Positions 35,901 through 46,100 of a stretch of 64,000 nt of DNA are shown here, in pieces. Positions within the stretch are counted from its first letter, which is position 1; the number at the start of each line of letters is the position of its first letter. A model generated the notes under the pieces. The model saw only the letters and a list, made by a program, of their open reading frames with translations. It was not told where the DNA came from and searched no databases. Source of the DNA: Calditrichota bacterium. Lineage in GTDB: Bacteria > Zhuqueibacterota > Zhuqueibacteria > Zhuqueibacterales > Geothermadaptataceae. Location: positions 496,001-560,000 of the forward strand of contig QQUE01000007.1 in assembly GCA_008501765.1 (NCBI GenBank). The letters are read 5' to 3'. A program made the position numbers and the translations under genes.

Positions 35901-37346
35901 CTACTTTTCTTTGTTTTTATCAGCAGCTTTCTTTTCGGCTACCTGAATTTCTTTCAACCTTCGTGCTTCCGTTAGAGCGGGGCCAAAGCTCCCGTTCACA
36001 AATTTAAAATTATACTTCTTTTCGACCATGCTTTCAAATTTTTCACGCAGCTCACGTTCAATATCAAAATTATTTTTTTGCTTGCCACTTTCATTATTTT
36101 GGTTCGCCAACTGGAGTTGTGCAGCGATTTTATCTTTTACCGCATTCTTATAAAGCAGAGACCGCAGCAATTCTTCGCGAATATTTATAAGCTGCGATTT
36201 AATCTCGGGAATCTCCTGAAAATTCAATTCCCTGGCATGCAATGCCAGTACGTGCTGCTCAATTAAACTCATAAGTTTTTTATTGAATCCTGAAATATTT
36301 TCCGGTGCTTTTTTAGCATCTGCAAAAATATCAGCCACTTTTACCTCACCGCCATCAAATGTTGCCAAAACTATCTTTAACTCATCTTCTGATAAATGGT
36401 CCGGCTTTACAGAATCGAGGGCGTCATATTTACTTTTTCCGGTGAGTTTACGTTTAATTGTCTCAACAGCTGCATCGTTTTTTCTGTAATTATAGCGTGG
36501 CCCAACCTCAGAAATGGTTTTATCCACCTTTGCCTGAATTAGATGCCGTCGTGTCCGAAACAGCGTTTTCCAAATTCGATCCCGAACTTGAGCGAGCGGA
36601 GGAATCACAACTTTTCGGGTTTTGCCTTTGAATAGAATGTAATAGCCACCGATACCCTTAATTGGTTTCGAAAAAGTGTTGGTTGCCATCGTGTCCATCG
36701 CTGCCCGCAGAATAATATCACCCATCGATTCAGGAATAATGTAGCCGATATCACCGCCTTTTTTGTTGCTTGCGATATCTTGTGAATAGCGCGCGGCCAC
36801 TTCTGCAAATGGTTTGCCTTTTTGAAGCAATTTATAGGCATGCTCAATTGTGTCTTTTTGTGAGGAAATAAATTCAGCAGAAGACTCTACGACAAACGGC
36901 CGCATGATATAAAACATATTGGTTTGCGGTGAAAACTCAGTATGAAATTTATTCACCAAACTGTCGCTAATCACTTTGTTGATGATTTCATCGCGCATGT
37001 ATCGCGTGAACAGAACGCGAGATTCATTCTTGGCCAAGGTCTCGATATAAGTTGAATCTTTTCGATACCCGAGTTCCTCAGCTTCGAGAATCGTCATCTT
37101 TTTCAGAGCTTTCGTCTTTACGATTTCCTGTAAATTTTCTTCTGTGGGCCATTGTTCGGGTTTGTATTGTGTGCTTGCCAAATAATGATCAACATACTCT
37201 CTTTGCGAGACTTCCCCACCATCAAATCTGGCTAAATATATATCATCAGATGACTTGGTGCAGGATGCCGTTAAAAGTGTCAAGATAAAAACCACTACGA
37301 CAGGAAGTTGAATCAAAGCCATACTACGGGTTGAAAAAACGGACAT
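35901..37346 (-). CDS. Parvulin-type peptidyl-prolyl isomerase lipoprotein
   Basis: A 481-residue protein with a lipobox LLTASC (Cys29). The N-terminal helical part (REYVDHYLAS, KTKALKKMTILEAEELGY) resembles the SurA/PrsA chaperone core. Residues about 135-265 resemble a PpiC rotamase domain (FAEVAARYSQDIASNKKGGDIGYI). A long charged C-terminal tail (about 400-481) follows. Such proteins help fold or insert outer-membrane and secreted proteins in the periplasm. It follows the 1240-residue type IX cargo gene across a terminator, so it may be expressed at a lower level from read-through. GAGG lies 7 nt before the ATG. Confidence 0.8.
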   Translation of the reverse strand: MSVFSTRSMALIQLPVVVVFILTLLTASCTKSSDDIYLARFDGGEVSQREYVDHYLASTQYKPEQWPTEENLQEIVKTKALKKMTILEAEELGYRKDSTYIETLAKNESRVLFTRYMRDEIINKVISDSLVNKFHTEFSPQTNMFYIMRPFVVESSAEFISSQKDTIEHAYKLLQKGKPFAEVAARYSQDIASNKKGGDIGYIIPESMGDIILRAAMDTMATNTFSKPIKGIGGYYILFKGKTRKVVIPPLAQVRDRIWKTLFRTRRHLIQAKVDKTISEVGPRYNYRKNDAAVETIKRKLTGKSKYDALDSVKPDHLSEDELKIVLATFDGGEVKVADIFADAKKAPENISGFNKKLMSLIEQHVLALHARELNFQEIPEIKSQLINIREELLRSLLYKNAVKDKIAAQLQLANQNNESGKQKNNFDIERELREKFESMVEKKYNFKFVNGSFGPALTEARRLKEIQVAEKKAADKNKEK

Positions 37347-37371
37347 TTTATTTCCTCATTGTAATTAAATA

Positions 37372-37406
37372 AAAAAAACGGGATTGCCCCGAAGAGCAAT
37401 CCCGTA
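37372..37406 (-). terminator. Rho-independent terminator after the 1240-residue cargo gene
   Basis: On the minus strand ACGGGATTGC and GCAATCCCGT form a 10-bp stem with loop TCTTCGGG, followed by eight T residues. It lies 20 nt after the stop codon at 37426 and 26 nt before the next gene, where it could reduce read-through. Confidence 0.9.
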
Positions 37407-37425
37407 ATTTACTTAAAAACAGAAC

Positions 37426-40400
37426 TTATTTCAACAGTAACATTTTCTTTGTTTGCTTGAAGGAATTTGATTTAAGTGTGTAATAGTAAACACCACTTGG
37501 TACAGAAATTCCAAAAGCATTTTTACCATTCCAGGTAATTGAATGTGTGCCCGCTTCCACAACGCCATTGATCAAGGTACGAACTTTCTGACCAAGAACA
37601 TTGTAAATAACGATATTCGCATTTCCTGTTTTGGCAATTGTATAATCGATCGTGGTTTCCGGATTGAATGGATTTGGATAGTTATGGCCAAGCGCATAAT
37701 TATCCACGATTGCCAATGGATTTTCAGAGACAGAAACAGTTGAAGAAGTAACCGTAAATTCACCACGGGTGGTGATATCAACACCCCAGTCATCCATCGG
37801 GGTTTCGGTAAAACCAGCAAAACCCATCACATCGCCTTCTTTAAAGACTTCCGAGCCATCTTTGCCCATAAAATAGTCTTTCGTAGCACGGAGTCCAATA
37901 CCGACTTCGATGAAATCATGACCCCAGGCGTGTGCCATCCAGTCAGCTTGACCATCAGTCACACTTGGATGATTCAGCAGCAATCCATCGTGACCCAAAG
38001 CAAGCGCACTATCTGCATCGACAACAGAATATTCAAACATGTCATAGTCAGAACCGGTATCGGTTTGGCCATTATATTCGGAGAAATCAGCTGCCCAGTA
38101 ATCGAGATTCCGCATGCCGCCGCCATCATATTCGGGGTAAGTACGAGCACCCCATTCGAACATCATTTCAGCGCCAATAGGCTCAGCACCAGCAACACTT
38201 TGGCTTTCCAAATAACCTACTGGAGTATAGTGGGTTTCGTACCATGCTACATTCCAACCGGTGGTTGCATCATTGTCGGAATCGACAAGTAAATGATAAT
38301 AACCACGTGAATAGTAGTAAGTTACACCATCTTTTTCAGTATCGGCTGCATTGTTTGGCCACGCAGGTCCGCCCCAGAAGCGAAGCAAAAAGTAAAGAGC
38401 GTCTGTTGTTGCAAAGGCTCTTGTTTCTTTGATATCAACAATATCAGTTACCAAAGCGCCAACTTCAGCCGGGAATAGACCATCAACATTGTCAACCCAA
38501 TCGACACTTGCAGCACTGCCCCAATCAGAGTCATCACCATCAAATGTGATGTCAGATGGGCGACGCGGTATTGCAGGGACGACAAATTCACCGCGTGTGG
38601 TGATGTCAACACCCCAGTCATCAATTGGTGTTTCAGTCATACCGCAAAAAGCAATTACATCGCCTTCATTGAAATAGCTCACACCTTTGGCTTCGTAATA
38701 CTCTTTCAGCGGTGTGATTTCAATTCCATACTCGATAAAATCATTGCCCCAGCCATGACCTGCCCAGAAAGAACGATTATCATTGTTAAAAGGCTCATGA
38801 TCACTGCTATTGATTTTAGTGGAACCTTGCCACATCATACCTTTGGCAGAATCAGCAGCTGGAACTGGCAAATTAAAAATTTCATAGTCAGAACCGGTAT
38901 CGGTTTGGCCATTATATTCTGAATAATCGGCAGCCCAGTAATCCATGTTGCGGACACCACCACCATCATATTCAGGATAGTATCTGGCACCCCATTCGGT
39001 CATCAATTCAGCGCCAATTGGTACTGCATCGGCAACACTCTGGCTTTCGAGATAACCAACAGGCGTATAATGGGTTTCATACCAGGAAACATTCCAACCC
39101 GTAGTCGCATCATTATCAAGGTCATAAAGCACGTGATAATAGCCGCGGGAATAGTTGTAAGTCACGCCATCTTTTTCACTGGTGGCGCCATTGTTTGGCC
39201 ACGCTGGACCACCCCAGAAGCGGAGGAATGCAAAAATTTGATTGCCCTTTATTGTTGTCTGGACTTCTTTAATATCAACGATATCATTTACCAGAGCGCC
39301 AACTTCGGCAGGGAACAAACCGTCAACATTATCTACCCAGGCTACAGGTGTACCATCTGCCCAGTCGGAATCGTCACCATCCATGAAAAATGGACCACTC
39401 GGTTCACCACCTGTACCTGAACCGGTAGCTTCACTAACTGTAAATTCACCACGGGTGGTGATATCAACGCCCCAGTCATCCATCGGGGTTTCGGTAAAAC
39501 CAGCAAAACCCATCACATCGCCTTCTTTAAAGACTTCCGAGCCATCTTTGCCCATAAAGTAGTCTTTCGTAGCGCGGAGTCCAATACCGACTTCGATGAA
39601 ATCATGACCCCAGGCGTGTGCCATCCAGTCAGCTTGACCATCAGTCACACTTGGATGATTCAGCAACAATCCATCGTGACCCAAAGCAAGCGCACTATCT
39701 GCATCGACAACAGAATATTCAAACATGTCATAGTCAGAACCGGTATCGGTTTGGCCATTATATTCGGAGAAATCAGCTGCCCAGTAATCGAGATTCCGCA
39801 TGCCGCCGCCATCATATTCGGGGTAAGTACGAGCACCCCATTCGAACATCATTTCAGCGCCAATAGGCTCAGCACCAGCAACACTTTGGCTTTCCAAATA
39901 ACCTACTGGAGTATAGTGGGTTTCGTACCATGCTACATTCCAACCGGTGGTTGCATCATTGTCGGAATCGACAAGTAAATGATAATAACCACGTGAATAG
40001 TAGTAAGTTACACCATCTTTTTCAGTATCGGCTGCATTGTTTGGCCACGCAGGTCCGCCCCAGAAGCGAAGCAAAAAGTAAAGAGCGTCTGTTGTTGCAA
40101 AGGCTCTTGTTTCTTTGATATCAACAATATCAGTTACCAAAGCGCCAACTTCAGCCGGGAATAGACCATCAACATTGTCAACCCAATCGACACTTGCAGC
40201 ACTGCCCCAATCAGAGTCATCACCATCAAAAGTGATGTCAGATGGGCGACGCGGTATTGCAGGGACGACAAATTCACCGCGTGTGGTGATGTCAACACCC
40301 CAGTCATCAATTGGCGTTTCAGTCATACCGCAAAAAGCAATTACATCGCCTTCATTGAAATAGCTCACACCTTTGGCTTCGTAATACTCTTTCAGCGGTG

Positions 40401-41148
40401 TGATTTCAATTCCATACTCGAGAAAATCATTACCCCAGCCATGACCTGCCCAGAAAGAACGATTATCATTGTTAAAAGGCTCATGATCACTGCTATTGAT
40501 TTTAGTGGAACCTTGCCACATCATACCTTTGGCAGAGTCTGCGGCTGGAACTGGCAAATTAAAAATCTCATAGTCAGAACCGGTATCGGTTTGGCCATTA
40601 TATTCTGAATAATCAGCAGCCCAGTAATCCATGTTACGGACACCACCGCCATCATATTCAGGATAGTATCTGGCACCCCATTCGGTCATCAATTCAGCGC
40701 CAATTGGTACTGCATCGGCAACACTCTGGCTCTCAAGATAACCAACAGGCGTATAATGGGTTTCATACCAGGAAACATTCCAACCCGTAGTCGCATCATT
40801 ATCAAGGTCATAAAGCACGTGATAATAACCGCGGGAATAATTGTAAGTCACGCCATCTTTTTCACTGGTGGCGCCATTGTTTGGCCACGCCGGACCGCCC
40901 CAGAAATCAAGCTTGGCAAAAATTTGGTTGCCAATAATTGTTGTCTGCACTGATTTGATATCAACAATATCATTTACCAGAGCACCAACTTCTGCAGGGA
41001 ATAAACCGTCAACATTATCTACCCAGTCAACTGCATCAATGCCTGCCCAATCCGATGCATCTCCATCCATAAAAATCTGTGAAGAAGCGGGAGTGACAAG
41101 GACAAACATGCAGAAAACTATAGATAAAACTAGAGCAACTTTCTTCAT
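37426..41148 (-). CDS. Type IX-secreted surface protein with four tandem beta-sandwich-like repeats
   Basis: The start is the ATG at 41148 (1240 residues), with GAGGA 7 nt upstream; the first 24 residues (MKKVALVLSIVFCMFVLV...) are a signal peptide. Four repeats of about 281 residues follow in the order A-B-A-B (about 25, 306, 587, 868). Each opens DGDxSDW and contains VDNVDGLFPAEVGALV, SRGYYH, DNDATTGWNV, WYETHYTPVGYLESQSVA and DDWGVDITTRGEF. The opening resembles CBM9/DOMON-like carbohydrate-binding domains, but I cannot confirm this. The final 80 residues are a sorting domain (HNYPNPFNPETTIDY...KKMLLLK). The A-B pair is duplicated almost perfectly at DNA level with a 1686-bp period. Confidence 0.85.
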   Translation of the reverse strand: MKKVALVLSIVFCMFVLVTPASSQIFMDGDASDWAGIDAVDWVDNVDGLFPAEVGALVNDIVDIKSVQTTIIGNQIFAKLDFWGGPAWPNNGATSEKDGVTYNYSRGYYHVLYDLDNDATTGWNVSWYETHYTPVGYLESQSVADAVPIGAELMTEWGARYYPEYDGGGVRNMDYWAADYSEYNGQTDTGSDYEIFNLPVPAADSAKGMMWQGSTKINSSDHEPFNNDNRSFWAGHGWGNDFLEYGIEITPLKEYYEAKGVSYFNEGDVIAFCGMTETPIDDWGVDITTRGEFVVPAIPRRPSDITFDGDDSDWGSAASVDWVDNVDGLFPAEVGALVTDIVDIKETRAFATTDALYFLLRFWGGPAWPNNAADTEKDGVTYYYSRGYYHLLVDSDNDATTGWNVAWYETHYTPVGYLESQSVAGAEPIGAEMMFEWGARTYPEYDGGGMRNLDYWAADFSEYNGQTDTGSDYDMFEYSVVDADSALALGHDGLLLNHPSVTDGQADWMAHAWGHDFIEVGIGLRATKDYFMGKDGSEVFKEGDVMGFAGFTETPMDDWGVDITTRGEFTVSEATGSGTGGEPSGPFFMDGDDSDWADGTPVAWVDNVDGLFPAEVGALVNDIVDIKEVQTTIKGNQIFAFLRFWGGPAWPNNGATSEKDGVTYNYSRGYYHVLYDLDNDATTGWNVSWYETHYTPVGYLESQSVADAVPIGAELMTEWGARYYPEYDGGGVRNMDYWAADYSEYNGQTDTGSDYEIFNLPVPAADSAKGMMWQGSTKINSSDHEPFNNDNRSFWAGHGWGNDFIEYGIEITPLKEYYEAKGVSYFNEGDVIAFCGMTETPIDDWGVDITTRGEFVVPAIPRRPSDITFDGDDSDWGSAASVDWVDNVDGLFPAEVGALVTDIVDIKETRAFATTDALYFLLRFWGGPAWPNNAADTEKDGVTYYYSRGYYHLLVDSDNDATTGWNVAWYETHYTPVGYLESQSVAGAEPIGAEMMFEWGARTYPEYDGGGMRNLDYWAADFSEYNGQTDTGSDYDMFEYSVVDADSALALGHDGLLLNHPSVTDGQADWMAHAWGHDFIEVGIGLRATKDYFMGKDGSEVFKEGDVMGFAGFTETPMDDWGVDITTRGEFTVTSSTVSVSENPLAIVDNYALGHNYPNPFNPETTIDYTIAKTGNANIVIYNVLGQKVRTLINGVVEAGTHSITWNGKNAFGISVPSGVYYYTLKSNSFKQTKKMLLLK
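37755..41100 (-). repeat. Intragenic tandem duplication, period 1686 bp
   Basis: Bases about 37755-39440 and 39441-41100 align at an offset of 1686 with only scattered differences. Long stretches, for example 37918-38292 against 39604-39978, are nearly identical. The outer edges near 39210 and 40905 differ more (codons for AFLRFWGG against AKLDFWGG). Confidence 0.9.
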
Positions 41149-41201
41149 GACACATTCCTCGTTTTGTGAAAATAATAAATTTGATGTAATATGGCATGCA
41201 C
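41145..41201 (-). CDS. Possible 18-residue leader peptide before the 1240-residue cargo gene
   Basis: A perfect AGGAGG (41211-41216) is not used by the main gene. Nine bases after it a GTG opens an 18-codon frame (MHAILHQIYYFHKTRNVS), whose TGA overlaps the ATG of the main gene in an ATGA. This could couple translation. It may equally be chance, and other start codons lie in another frame close by. No homologue is known to me. Confidence 0.25.
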   Translation of the reverse strand: MHAILHQIYYFHKTRNVS

Positions 41202-41407
41202 CTGAACATACCTCCTTTCGCATTTCAATAATTGCAGGCGCAAAACACAATGGGTTAAATTAATTCAGCTAGTTCAAATTCTAATTTCAGCATTATCTGA
41301 GCCTGTATCTATGGAAATATCCTATCTGCTATAACAACTTTATGCTTCTTTGATTGACAATATGCGAGTTGTGGAATTAAAAATTTTTCGTTCGTGTGAA
41401 TCCTTAT

Positions 41408-43126
41408 TTAGTATTGAAGCCATTTCATATCAACGATTGGAACAAGAGATTCACCTGAAAATTTCTTTGTGACAAACATCGAAATTTCCTGGGATTTTGC
41501 ACTGCTGTCAACTTCAATGTCCTGCAATAACTTATAGTTTATCGAAACAGGATATCGTTTTTTAAGCTCTGTAAGTTTATCTTCCAGCAAGGCCTGATGT
41601 TTCTCATGCAACAACAAATTGTGTGCTTCGGCTTCATATTTATAAAACCGGGTGGTATCCACGTTGGCTATATCCAACTCTCGCCACCGGTTCTTGAAAA
41701 ATTCTTGCAACTCAGCATCTGTGATTGTCAAATCATTAACAAACTGGCCTCGCTGCACATCATATGTCCACTTTCGTTCCCATATTCGCAGATCGTCTTT
41801 TATCGAAGTAGAATCCGCGAAGCCTTCTTTCTCGGCAATCGCAATGAAAGAAGTATTTTTAATCATACGGCCAATTTCAGTAATTAATCGTTCCCTAAAT
41901 TCTTTTGCGGACTGACTACCATTCAAATTTTTCCGATAAAAATTCATGTATTCCAAATAATCAGCAACAGAAATTGAGCTGTCATTGGTAGTAGCTAAAT
42001 TTTCATCAAGAATTCTGTTTATACTTTTTAAGTAGCCCGCAGCCGTATCAGTTGGTTGTTGAACCATTTCCAGAAGCGAGGTGGATCGCGGCAATCCACT
42101 TTGCACCCATTGGTACAATGCCGGGCTCAACTGCTCAACAATTTGCCCTTTCAGGCGAATATCTCTGGGCGTTAATACTGAATCCATCAGCGCTTGAGAA
42201 ATTCTATCTGCCCGAACATCAAACAGTCTTTCATACATCTTTTTGCGTTTTGGGCCATGTTTGAGCTCGTCCTCTTTGATTCCGTGCAGGTTAATATCCA
42301 AAATTTGTATTAACACGTAACCATCGCCATAAGGAATTGGATCGGAAGTTTTACCAATCTCCAAATTTTCGATAGCAGCCAGCACATTGGGCCGGATATC
42401 GTAAAAATCCATCCAGTCGGTTTCAAAGAACTTTTTATTTTTTAGAGGAACGTCCTGTTTTTTTAGCTGGTGTGAAATATAGTTTTCAAGGCTGGAGGTT
42501 TCCGTTTCCGTTTCCATTTTAATTCTTTGTGCTTCGCCGAGCGAAGTCACCGGCCACATGATCATCCGCCATTTTACGGTCGCTTTTTTGGTTGCTTCCT
42601 GCAGCTCTTCTTCGGGTACTTTTACTTTGCTGTAAACATATTTGTGATAGAATGCTTCCAATAAATCATGATTTTTACGACGTTTAACCCGTTTTACTAC
42701 GTAATCACTTTTATCTAATCCCTGTCGGTAGCCTTCATTTGCCAATAACAACTCATTAATCATGAAGTTTAGGTATACAAGCTTGGGATTCTCGCCGGCT
42801 CGCAAGGGTGCGAAACTGAATTCATAACTGAATTTAAACTCATCAGCCGTTATCGTGCGTTCACCGACGCGGGCAATAATTTTTTGCTCCGGATCTTGTT
42901 TTTCCTTATCCGAACAGGATAAAAAGTTCAAGAAAAATATTAAACATAACCACTCTGTCAGGGTTCGAAACCCTGACGAGGCTGTCGAAAAAGCGGGTAA
43001 ACCGATCGCTGAGCTTGTCGAAGCGCCCGGCGTTACCCCCAAATTTGGGCCCTTCGACAAGCTCAGGGTCCAAATTTTGAGGATTTTCAACAGTCTCGAC
43101 AGAGTTAAATTGAATTTATACATCAT
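41408..43126 (-). CDS. Parvulin/SurA-like lipoprotein with an in-frame palindromic insertion in its signal region
   Basis: A 572-residue protein. The ATG overlaps the stop of the gene before it (ATGATG), so the start is well fixed. Residues 1-17 (MMYKFNLTLSRLLKILK) and 57-71 (TEWLCLIFFLNFLSC, lipid Cys71) look like parts of a lipoprotein signal, split by about 40 residues translated from a repeat (LSLSKG...ASTSSAIGLPAFS). The body has a chaperone-like N-domain (VGERTITADEFKFSYEF, NFMINELLLANEGYRQGL) and rotamase-like segments (DPIPYGDGYVLIQILD). Together with the cargo genes on both sides it probably assists folding or secretion. Catalytic activity of the rotamase part is uncertain. Confidence 0.75.
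   Translation of the reverse strand: MMYKFNLTLSRLLKILKIWTLSLSKGPNLGVTPGASTSSAIGLPAFSTASSGFRTLTEWLCLIFFLNFLSCSDKEKQDPEQKIIARVGERTITADEFKFSYEFSFAPLRAGENPKLVYLNFMINELLLANEGYRQGLDKSDYVVKRVKRRKNHDLLEAFYHKYVYSKVKVPEEELQEATKKATVKWRMIMWPVTSLGEAQRIKMETETETSSLENYISHQLKKQDVPLKNKKFFETDWMDFYDIRPNVLAAIENLEIGKTSDPIPYGDGYVLIQILDINLHGIKEDELKHGPKRKKMYERLFDVRADRISQALMDSVLTPRDIRLKGQIVEQLSPALYQWVQSGLPRSTSLLEMVQQPTDTAAGYLKSINRILDENLATTNDSSISVADYLEYMNFYRKNLNGSQSAKEFRERLITEIGRMIKNTSFIAIAEKEGFADSTSIKDDLRIWERKWTYDVQRGQFVNDLTITDAELQEFFKNRWRELDIANVDTTRFYKYEAEAHNLLLHEKHQALLEDKLTELKKRYPVSINYKLLQDIEVDSSAKSQEISMFVTKKFSGESLVPIVDMKWLQY
42955..43080. repeat. Palindromic repeat unit inside a coding sequence
   Basis: It contains TCAGGGTT-CGA-AACCCTGA (42958-42976) and a perfect 15-bp inverted repeat CTGAGCTTGTCGAAG (43009-43023) / CTTCGACAAGCTCAG (43052-43066), with a smaller CCCAAATTTGGG inside. 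The GAGCTTGTCGAAG word is a widespread intergenic repeat in many bacteria; here it is read in frame as protein. Confidence 0.85.
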
Positions 43127-46100
43127 TTTATAATTGCGAATTTACCTCGTTTGATGCCGAGATCAGGAGCTTCGACGACAAAGAAATAGATGCCAAATGC
43201 CACTTCCGGCCCGTCATCCGTTGTCAAGTCCCAAGATTTACGACCAAAGTCCATAACTGCTTCGTGCTCAAGTTTACGGACGAGTTTGCCGCTGGCCGTG
43301 AAAATATGAATTGTACATTTCGGTGGCAGATTTACAAAATCCACGCGCCGCTGGGTTGTGCCTCCGAGTTCATAAATTGGTTCAAAAGTATTCGTAACTA
43401 CGTAGGGATCAGGCACGACATAAATTTCGCGGATGTCCATTTTCGCTTTTTCTTTGTCCCAGGTACCGCCTTCGATTGCATAACGGAATGTATCCAGCCG
43501 CGCCGGATTACGTTCGGTGCGAAATCGGAAAATATCACCCTCTGCCGGTGGAATTGTGGCGTTGAGTGAATCGAAGCGGTTCTTGAAAAATCGGATCTGC
43601 CACGAGGCCCAATACTTGCCTACGTCATATTTAGGAAACATGATTGTTACGCGTGAACTATCCCAGATTTGCCCGACCATTTCCGGAGGCAATTCGGTTC
43701 CATTTTTAATTTTATCATAAACCATTTTCACTTTCATCTTGTGGGGATTGTTCGGATCGGTCACGTTCCACGTTGTAAAATTGATTGGATGGGCTGGTGT
43801 CAGAAATGAATCAGAAAAAGAGGTGTCGATACCAACGTGATCTTCCACCCGTATCTCAAAATCAAACGGCAGAGCCAATGCCGAGCCGGTTAATTCGATG
43901 GCTTCAACCCGCAAGTTCGATTTTGTCGGTGTTGCCCACTTCTTCCATTCGTTTGTTTTGCGGCCCTTCTCGTTGTATTTAATGACAGAGATACCTCTCT
44001 GATCATCACTTGAACTTATTGGAAAAGACAAATCATAATTTATCCCTTCAAAAATTCCGGCTTCGAGGAGAGGAAATCCTTTCCGGCTGAAGTCAAACGA
44101 GGTATCGTAAAGGTAATTAAACATGGTATCGCCGGAGGTACGGTTGATACAGGTTATCCCTGTTGTGCTTCCCCACTGGTAATCCGGCGTTAAATTGTTC
44201 AACCACCCGTCATCTGTAAACGAAAGCTCATAAGTTTCGCCGAGATGGTCTGTCGCATGGACACGGCTGTACACGTCGATATTCCAGCGTCCACCCTGGG
44301 CAAATCCGCTAACATGCTCAATTTTAAGCGAATCAACGTGAGGATCGGTGTATCCCGCCGCCGTTTCAACGGGAACAACAACAGCCGTATTCCGATCCCG
44401 AAATACGACTTCGCCGACTGTATTTACAGTAATGTTGAAAGCAGATTCACTCGGCATAGCCTGAAGAGGATAATCAATCGTAACAATATTTCGGTCAAAA
44501 AAGTCGAAATCGTTGCCTGCGTCAATTGATGATACAGCGTAAAAATAAGTACGCCCGTTATCCACAAGCGTGTCCACATAGGAATGACGCAAACCACTGT
44601 CTTTTCCCATATCGTAATGTACACCAAGATTTGGAAAAGGAATGGGATGTTCGCCTTTTAAACCATCGGCTTTGTCAAAAATTTCAAGGGGTTTAAAAAG
44701 CAAGACATTGCCGAATGCATCAGATATCGTTTTTAAATCGAGAAATTTGGGATCGGTACTTTTATATAAGCGGTAGCCGTTGAAATCTTCTCCAAAGAAA
44801 GGGTCTTTCGATTTTTCTGCAGCTGTATCCCAATAAAGAATTACTTTACCATCATAAACATTCGAGATCAAAGTCGGCTGTAGTGGTGGTGTTAAAAATC
44901 GATAGTTATTATTGTAAATGCTCTGCATCGTCGATTTATTTCGAACCGCATCGTCTTGATCACCACCCATTATCAGTGCGATAGCAAATCGTTTCCACGA
45001 TGGCCGGTTGGTTTCTTCGAGCAGGTCGATAGTTTCCAATTTTACATTTTTTGCACCAAAGGTAAATGCAATATTTTCATCGGTATCCTCGACATCGGTA
45101 TCCTCTTGGGATAAATATTTTGTCCAAAATTTCTTATCATCCTTTAAGTCTTTATTGCCTTCATAAACAAAGACGTGTTTCAGGCCAGCCTGGTCAGCTT
45201 CATCAATATCCGTTGAGTCAAAGTTCGGCTCGCCGGCGTCAACCAATCCGTTGGTTTCCGTGCCATTGGGATCGGGTCCCGGCCAATTGTTTTCGTCAGG
45301 ACCAATGCCATCGCTGCCGCGATCATCATTTATGGCTTCATAGTCAAGTTTATCATTTTTATTTACGTCTTCACCGGGATCAATAGCACCATTCAAGTTA
45401 ATGTCTTCAGTATCCCAAATCCCGTTCCCTGCGGTTCCCGGAACATCCGGAATACCTGAATCGTCAAATGGAGTCCAATCGCCGTCATTGTCAATACCAT
45501 CGCTCAAAGATTCATCGATGATACCGTCACGGTCATCATCCTCGTTATTGTCTTCAATCCCTGGGCTTTCCAAAAAAGCGAATCCAAAGACGCCGATTTT
45601 TTTATAAGTATTCAATTCGTCGGGGAATTTCTGCCATTGGTACAAAATATCGAATGCCAACCGGCCTTCATCGCTGGCACCAAATTCAGCAATTTTGTAG
45701 TCCGCTGCATTAAATGTTGAACGTCCAACATTGGCGTCAGCATACATTCCCGTTACTACCCGGTTCAAAGTGTGATCACTGTAATTTCGGACGCGGTAAA
45801 CCGAGACCACCAAATCTTCAGCCAACGGGTGAAACCACGCGTAGGAACGGGCTTCTACTTCGATTCCGGCGCCGAGCATTCCCCCATCTTTCCAGGTTGT
45901 GGTATCCGGTGTGCCATCAGCATTTTTAAATGGAAAATATTCGCCTTCCCAATATTCATTCCAGGCATCATTTTCGTGGTCATCCATCATATAAAATGTT
46001 TCCTGATCAGCGATTGCAGCAGCCTTAAATTCACCATTCCAGCGTCCTTTTCGCAGACCAGGTTCCGTTGTCCGAGGTGGCCGGCCAGCTGGTGGGCGGG

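Noticed and set aside
37918-40118. Pairs of near-identical plus-strand reading frames (for example 37918-38292 and 39604-39978)
   Set aside because: They are shadows of the tandem duplication in the minus-strand surface-protein gene and have no ribosome-binding sites.
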